From NCBI RefSeq assembly GCF_022524485.1, contig NZ_JAKXMK010000015.1, positions 1 to 64,000 of the forward strand: a DNA stretch of 64,000 nt, given 5' to 3'. How positions within the stretch are numbered: position 1 is the stretch's first letter; the number at the start of each line of letters is the position of its first letter. The notes under the pieces were generated by a model. The model saw only the letters and a program-made list of their open reading frames with translations, was not told the DNA's origin and searched no databases. Source of the stretch: Pseudonocardia alaniniphila. GTDB taxonomy: Bacteria; Actinomycetota; Actinomycetes; Mycobacteriales; Pseudonocardiaceae. The translations under genes were made by a program, and so were the position numbers. Of the stretch, positions 60,442 through 64,000 are shown piece by piece.

Positions 60442-63400
60442 TGAAGTACTTCGCCTCGGGGTGGTGCGCGACCATCGCGTCGGTGGACTGTTCCGGATGC
60501 AGCTGAAGCTCCTCGGAGAGCTCCACGCCGATCCGCCCGGGCTCCAGCAGCTCGACGATCTTGGTGCGGTCCTCGAGGTTGGGGCAGGCGCCGTAGCCGA
60601 GCGAGTAACGCGCCCCGCGGTAGCCGAGCTTGAAGAACTCCTCGACGTCGGCGGGGTCCTCCTTCGCCACGGCGTCACCGGTCGGGAACCTCAGCTCCTC
60701 GCGGATGCGCCGGTGCCAGTACTCGGCGAGGGCCTCGGTGAGCTGGACGCCCAGGCCGTGGACCTCCAGGTAGTCGCGGTAGGCGTCCTTCGCGAACAGC
60801 TCGTTGGCGTAGTCGGCGATCGGCGAGCCCATCGTCACCAGGTGCAGCGGCAGCACGTCCACCTCGCCCCGTTCGACGGCCAGCGTGCGCGGCCGCCAGA
60901 AGTCGGCCAGGCACAGGTGCCGGTCGCGGCGCTGGCGGGGGAACTCCAGCCGGAACCGCTCCGCCGCGTCGGCGCGCGGCTCCTCCAGCACGAGCAGCGC
61001 GTCCTTCTCCGACACCGCCGGGAAGTACCCGTAGACGACGGCGGCGTGCGCGAGCACGCCCTCGGTGGACAACCGCTCCAGCCAGTACCGCAGCCGCGGG
61101 CGGCCCTCGGTCTCCACCAGTTCCTCGTAGCTCGGGCCGGAACCGCCCTTCGCCCCGCGCAGACCCCACTGGCCCAGGAACAGGGCGCGCTCGTCGACCA
61201 TCCCGGAGTAGTCGGCCAGGGACACGCCCTTGACAACGCGGGAGCCCCAGAACGGCGGGGTGGGCAGCGGGTTGTCCACGGTGACGTCGGAGCGCTCCGG
61301 GAGCGGGCCTGCGACCTCGGCCTCGGCCGCCTTCCGCTTGGCCGCCACCCGCTGCGACCGCTCGTGGCGGGCGCGGCGCTCGGCCTTGCGGGCCTCCTCC
61401 TCGGAGTCGACCTCAGGTGCGTCACCGCGGGCGCGCGCCATGGTGGCGTCCATGAGGCGCAGGCCCTCGAACGCGTCGCGGGCGTAGGCGACTCGGCCGT
61501 CGTAGACGTCGGAGAGGTCGTTCTCGACGTAGGAGCGGGTGAGCGCGGCCCCGCCGAGCAGCACCGGGAGCTTCGTGGCGACCCCCCGGGAGTTCATCTC
61601 CTGGAGGTTCTCCTTCATGATCACCGTGGACTTCACCAGCAGCCCGGACATCCCGACCGCGTCGGCCCGGTGCTCCGCGGCAGCCGACAGGATCGTGGAG
61701 ATCGGCTGCTTGATCCCCAGGTTGACCACGTTGTAGCCGTTGTTGGTGAGGATGATGTCCACGAGGTTCTTGCCGATGTCGTGGACGTCGCCCTTCACGG
61801 TGGCGAGCACGATCGTGCCCTTGCCGTCGCTGTCGGTCTTCTCCATGTGCGGCTCGAGGTGCGCCACCGCCGTCTTCATCACCTCGGCGCTGGCCAGCAC
61901 GAACGGCAGCTGCATCTGACCGGACCCGAAGAGCTCGCCGACGGTCTTCATGCCCGCCAGCAGCGTGTCGTTGATGATCTCCAGCGCCGGGCGGGACTCC
62001 AGCGCCTCGTCGAGATCGGCCTCCAGCCCCAGCCGCTCGCCGTCGACGATCCGCCGCTCCAGCCGCTCGAACAGCGGCAGCCCGGCGAGCTCCTCGGCCC
62101 GGCCCGCCTTCGCCGACGAGGCCGTGACGCCCTCGAACAGCTCCATGAAGCGGTTGAGCGGGTCGTAGCCCTCCCGCCGCCGGTCGTAGACGAGGTCGAG
62201 TGCCACGGACCGCTGCTCGTCGTCGATCTTGGCCATCGGAAGGATCTTTGCCGCCGACACGATGGCGGTGTCCAGCCCGGCGTTCACGCACTCGTGCAGG
62301 AACACCGAGTTCAGCACCTGCCGCGCGGCGGCGTTGAGGCCGAACGACACGTTCGAGACACCCAGCGTGGTCTGCACGTCCGGGTAGCGGCGCTTCAGCT
62401 CGCGGATCGCGTCGATGGTCTCCAGCGCGTCGCGGCGGACCTCCTCCTGACCGGTGGTGATCGGGAACGTCAGGGTGTCGACGACGATGTCCTCGACGTG
62501 CATGCCGTGGTTGGTCGTGAGGTCGCGGATGAGCCGGTCGGCCACCCGCACCTTCCACTCGGCGGTGCGGGCCTGGCCCTCCTCGTCGATGCACAGCGCC
62601 ACGACCGCTGCCCCGTGAGCGCGCACCAGCTCCATCGCACGCTGGAACCGCGAGCCGGGACCGTCGCCGTCCTCGTAGTTGACCGAGTTGATGATCGAGC
62701 GCCCGCCGAGCCGCTCCAGCCCGGCGCGGAGCACCTCGGGCTCGGTGGAGTCGAGCATCACCGGCAGCGTGGACGCGGTGGCCAGCCGCCCGGCGAGCTC
62801 GGCCATGTCGGCCACACCGTCGCGCCCGACGTAGTCGACGCACAGGTCGATGAGGTGCGCGCCGTCGCGGGTCTGCTCCCGGGCGATCGCGACGCAGGCC
62901 TCCCAGTCCTCGGCGAGCATCGCTTCGCGGAACTTCTTCGACCCGTTGGCGTTGGTGCGCTCGCCGATCATCAGCACCGACGTGTCCTGGCGGAAGGGCA
63001 CCGACGCGTACAGCGAGCTCAGCCCGGGCTCCGGCCGAGGAGACCGCGGCGCGGGGACGAGGTCACGGACCGCCTCGGAGACGGCACGCACGTGCTCGGG
63101 AGTGGTGCCGCAGCAGCCGCCCACCAGGCGAAGGCCGTAGTCGCGCACGAACGTGGACAGCGCCTCGGCGAGCTCCTCTGCGGTGAGCGGGTACTCGGCG
63201 CCGTTCGGGCCGAGCCGCGGCAGGCCGGCGTTGGGCATCACCGACAGCGGGATGCGCGCGTGCTTGGACAGCGTGCGCAGGTGCTCGCTCATCTCGGCGG
63301 GGCCGGTGGCGCAGTTGAGCCCGATCAGGTCGATGCCGAGCGGCTCCAGCGCGGTGAGCGCCGCCCCGATCTCGCTGCCCAGCAGCATCGTGCCGGTGGT

Positions 63401-63964
63401 CTCGACGGTGACCTGCGTGATCAGCGGGACCCGGCGGCCCTCGTCGGTCATCGCCTGCTTCATGCCGAGGACCGCGGCCTTGACCTGCAGGAGGTCCTGG
63501 CAGGTCTCGACGACGAGGGCGTCGGCGCCGCCGGCGAGCAGCCCGCGCCCGCACTCGGCGTAAGCGTCACGCAGCCGGGCGAAGGTCTCGTGGCCGAGGG
63601 TCGGCAGTTTGGTGCCCGGCCCGACCGAACCCAGCACGTAGCGCGGACGGTCCGGCGTGCTCATCTCGTCGGCGACGCCGCGGGCGAGCTGCGCACCCTT
63701 CAGGGCGAGCTCCCGGATTCGTTCCGCAATTCCGTACTCGGCCAGGTTGGGCAGATTCGCCCCGAAAGTGTTGGTTTCGACGGCGTCGGCGCCCGCCTCG
63801 AAATAGGCGCGGTGGATGCTGCGCACGACGTCGGGGCGGGTGGCGTTGAGAATCTCGTTGCAGCCGTCGAGGCCGTCGAAGTCGTCGATGGCGAGGTCGG
63901 CGGCCTGCAGCATGGTGCCCATCGCGCCGTCGGCGATCACCACCCGCTCCGACAGGGTCTCCAT
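60431..63964 (-). CDS. metH: Cobalamin-dependent methionine synthase MetH
   Basis: About 1177 aa from ATG 63964. Homocysteine domain with GLNCATG and VGGCCGTTP (zinc Cys), pterin-binding domain (VLMIGERTNANGSKKFREAML), B12 cap and Rossmann domain with DVHDIGKN (cobalt-ligand His) and a C-terminal activation domain (SAM-binding). Transfers methyl from methyltetrahydrofolate to homocysteine. The frame stays open without a stop to the end of the window, and family members begin some 20 residues earlier, so the real start may lie beyond 64000. Confidence 0.96.
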   Translation of the reverse strand: METLSERVVIADGAMGTMLQAADLAIDDFDGLDGCNEILNATRPDVVRSIHRAYFEAGADAVETNTFGANLPNLAEYGIAERIRELALKGAQLARGVADEMSTPDRPRYVLGSVGPGTKLPTLGHETFARLRDAYAECGRGLLAGGADALVVETCQDLLQVKAAVLGMKQAMTDEGRRVPLITQVTVETTGTMLLGSEIGAALTALEPLGIDLIGLNCATGPAEMSEHLRTLSKHARIPLSVMPNAGLPRLGPNGAEYPLTAEELAEALSTFVRDYGLRLVGGCCGTTPEHVRAVSEAVRDLVPAPRSPRPEPGLSSLYASVPFRQDTSVLMIGERTNANGSKKFREAMLAEDWEACVAIAREQTRDGAHLIDLCVDYVGRDGVADMAELAGRLATASTLPVMLDSTEPEVLRAGLERLGGRSIINSVNYEDGDGPGSRFQRAMELVRAHGAAVVALCIDEEGQARTAEWKVRVADRLIRDLTTNHGMHVEDIVVDTLTFPITTGQEEVRRDALETIDAIRELKRRYPDVQTTLGVSNVSFGLNAAARQVLNSVFLHECVNAGLDTAIVSAAKILPMAKIDDEQRSVALDLVYDRRREGYDPLNRFMELFEGVTASSAKAGRAEELAGLPLFERLERRIVDGERLGLEADLDEALESRPALEIINDTLLAGMKTVGELFGSGQMQLPFVLASAEVMKTAVAHLEPHMEKTDSDGKGTIVLATVKGDVHDIGKNLVDIILTNNGYNVVNLGIKQPISTILSAAAEHRADAVGMSGLLVKSTVIMKENLQEMNSRGVATKLPVLLGGAALTRSYVENDLSDVYDGRVAYARDAFEGLRLMDATMARARGDAPEVDSEEEARKAERRARHERSQRVAAKRKAAEAEVAGPLPERSDVTVDNPLPTPPFWGSRVVKGVSLADYSGMVDERALFLGQWGLRGAKGGSGPSYEELVETEGRPRLRYWLERLSTEGVLAHAAVVYGYFPAVSEKDALLVLEEPRADAAERFRLEFPRQRRDRHLCLADFWRPRTLAVERGEVDVLPLHLVTMGSPIADYANELFAKDAYRDYLEVHGLGVQLTEALAEYWHRRIREELRFPTGDAVAKEDPADVEEFFKLGYRGARYSLGYGACPNLEDRTKIVELLEPGRIGVELSEELQLHPEQSTDAMVAHHPEAKYFNAG

Positions 63965-64000
63965 CAAGGTGGTGTCGAAGGCAGGCGGTGACTGGGTGCG

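Noticed and set aside
59741..63991. A 1416-codon open frame on the plus strand antisense to metH and the HAD gene
   Set aside because: It is Arg/Pro/Gly/His-rich and mirrors the coding strand of well-conserved metH; long antisense frames are normal at this GC content.

Overview
The window is very GC-rich and densely coded. Most starts are GTG, and genes are joined by many GTGA and ATGA stop/start overlaps. The gene content is that of a mycolata-like or Pseudonocardiaceae-like actinomycete: Pup-proteasome system, RbpA, Ppm1/Lnt, HelY, PafBC and an Eis homologue. From about 19.3 kb to the right end, the order rbpA - (ppm1, lnt) ... pepE - exonuclease - DUF4333 - helY - tatC - tatA - pafC - pafB - pafA ... 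prcA - prcB - pup - dop ... mpa - trmI - recB-like - hisG - hisE ... metH follows, from memory, the Mycobacterium tuberculosis Rv2050 to Rv2124c segment. It is therefore an ancestral actinobacterial backbone. The genus (Pseudonocardia or a relative) is inferred from overall similarity and is not proven.

Layout. 0-2.9 kb is accessory: the 3' end of an orphan hisB, a degenerate stretch, two tiny coupled ORFs and a zinc metallopeptidase with an HExxH motif. 2.9-4.7 kb is a three-gene operon (small membrane protein, HTTM protein, DCC-family redox protein). 5.0-6.4 kb is a divergent SDR/TetR pair around a large palindrome. 6.5-13.0 kb is a sugar-uptake locus (DUF624-like protein, two ABC permeases, lipoprotein binding protein, divergent Gfo/Idh/MocA dehydrogenase, LacI regulator) with three similar LacI-type sites and no ATPase gene. 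13.1-13.9 kb holds bacterioferritin and its ferredoxin. 14.0-19.1 kb is an overlapping operon: a LigD-like protein with a degenerate ligase domain, a GDPD, an intact MFS transporter and a broken tandem MFS paralogue.

19.3-22.6 kb carries rbpA facing the lnt-ppm1-phosphoribosyltransferase operon. 22.7-25.5 kb carries pspC - amidohydrolase - a polycysteine mini-ORF - a PIG-L deacetylase, and the mini-ORF looks like a cysteine-sensing leader. 25.7-34.0 kb has an SGNH hydrolase, pepE, a 5'-3' exonuclease, an Eis-like acetyltransferase, a DUF4333 protein and helY. 35.0-40.6 kb is tatC-tatA-(small membrane protein)-pafC-pafB and pafA. 40.8-46.6 kb holds a PAP2/diacylglycerol-kinase fusion, a VOC gene under a MerR-type palindrome, then prcA, prcB, pup and dop.

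46.6-53.2 kb is an island of about 6.5 kb of unrelated genes (NUDIX, lpdA, MarR/YceI, AtuA pair, AraC, VOC, YchJ) that separates dop from the proteasomal ATPase mpa. 53.3-58.3 kb holds mpa, trmI, a RecB-family nuclease and a thioesterase. 58.3-64 kb holds hisG, hisE, a HAD phosphatase and metH, whose 5' end may lie beyond the window.

Together the backbone genes tag proteins with Pup (PafA), remove the tag (Dop), unfold and degrade tagged proteins (Mpa, PrcBA), and respond to DNA damage (PafBC). Tat export and lipoprotein/glycolipid maturation genes sit beside them. I saw no tRNA, rRNA, CRISPR array or intact insertion sequence.
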